From Nitrososphaera sp. (GTDB lineage: Archaea > Thermoproteota > Nitrososphaeria > Nitrososphaerales > Nitrososphaeraceae): 12,613 nucleotides of DNA. This document shows positions 12,371 through 12,613 of this stretch, in pieces (position 1 is the first letter of the stretch; each line of letters opens with the position of its first letter). The stretch spans positions 1 through 12,613 of the forward strand of contig JAICPK010000014.1 of NCBI GenBank assembly GCA_025929855.1. Reading direction: 5' to 3'. Made by a program: the position numbers and the translations under genes. The notes under the pieces were generated by a model. It made no database searches and was not told the origin of the DNA. It saw only the letters and a list, made by a program, of their open reading frames with translations.

Positions 12371-12613
12371 ATGAGAGAGGTTCTGGTATTGATTGAAGCG
12401 ATTTGTATTATTATATTAACAATAGTAGTAACAGCAACAGCAGTACCAATGGTTAATAGCTCAACTTTGCTGCAAGCCTATTCTTTATTACCTGGTATCA
12501 GTGCTTTTGCTTCATCTGACAGCAGCTTGACGGCTGATTCCTTGGCGGGAGTAATGTATGTACAAAACTCAAATTCTAACAGCATCTCTATCGTAGATCT
12601 GGCTACAAATGCA
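12371..12613 (+). CDS. Secreted/membrane-anchored YVTN-type beta-propeller protein, N-terminal part (3' end outside window)
   Basis: This frame runs off the window, so 81 codons are visible. The start is ATG 12371, as an in-frame TAG at 12365-12367 rules out anything earlier. After MREV the protein has a long hydrophobic segment (LVLIEAICIIILTIVVTATA), a signal peptide or anchor, and then a Ser-rich linker (SAFASSDSSL). The last visible residues, GVMYVQNSNSNSISIVDLAT, match the YVTN/NHL-type repeat ('.vyV.n...ntvsvid..t'), the first blade of a beta-propeller. Such proteins are common on archaeal cell surfaces, where they serve in binding or as S-layer-associated proteins. Nothing more can be said about the role without the rest. 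A weak AT element CCATAATGTG at 12341-12350 has leaderless spacing. Confidence 0.75.
   Translation, partial: MREVLVLIEAICIIILTIVVTATAVPMVNSSTLLQAYSLLPGISAFASSDSSLTADSLAGVMYVQNSNSNSISIVDLATNA

Noticed and set aside
1..12613. tRNA, rRNA, CRISPR, insertion sequence or phage genes
   Set aside because: No clover-leaf or T-arm pattern, no regularly spaced repeats, no transposase or integrase motifs seen by eye; a tRNA or covariance-model scan would be the decisive check.

Overview
This window looks like chromosome from an ammonia-oxidising type archaeon (Thaumarchaeota/Nitrososphaeria, most likely Nitrososphaerales). The evidence is the archaeal promoter style: AT-rich TATA-like boxes centred about 24-30 bp before many start codons, which implies leaderless or very short-leader mRNAs. 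TTG and GTG starts are frequent, and terminators are T-tracts. The gene content fits too: an archaeal Ygr210/YchF-type GTPase, a BirA with an HTH domain, a MOFRL-type glycerate 2-kinase, small winged-helix proteins and a secreted YVTN-type beta-propeller. The assignment is inferred from gene style. No rRNA or other marker gene is present.

Layout: (1) 1-2323, the 3' part of purL followed by purF, two steps of de novo purine synthesis. (2) 2357-3563, three small single genes: a membrane-anchored protein with an Ig-like fold, a CoA-binding Rossmann protein and an unknown 115-aa protein, each with its own promoter-like box. (3) 3564-4237, 674 bp of AT-rich DNA with no gene I can support. (4) 4238-5713, a Ygr210-like GTPase with a TGS domain and, directly after its stop codon, a small winged-helix-like protein. 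(5) 5710-7084, a winged-helix regulator (minus) divergent from birA (plus). (6) 7328-8963 (minus), a small zinc-ribbon protein and then glycerate 2-kinase. (7) 8964-9338, a 375-bp divergent intergenic region with a cluster of palindromes. (8) 9348-10984 (plus), a DUF2203 protein, a small winged-helix-like protein and a UbiA-family membrane prenyltransferase. (9) 11151-12323, an aldo/keto reductase with an unusual poly-serine N-terminus and an enlarged Lys-His catalytic spacing. (10) 12371 to the end, the start of a secreted or membrane-anchored beta-propeller protein.

Most genes are housekeeping: purine synthesis, biotin loading (probably of the acetyl/propionyl-CoA carboxylase used in carbon fixation), central carbon metabolism, and quinone or lipid prenylation. 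There is no sign of a prophage, transposon, CRISPR array or defence island. The items worth a second look are small: palindromes placed at promoters, the unexplained 674-bp gap, the odd aldo/keto reductase, and the unnamed small proteins. I did not find a convincing undescribed multi-gene system here.
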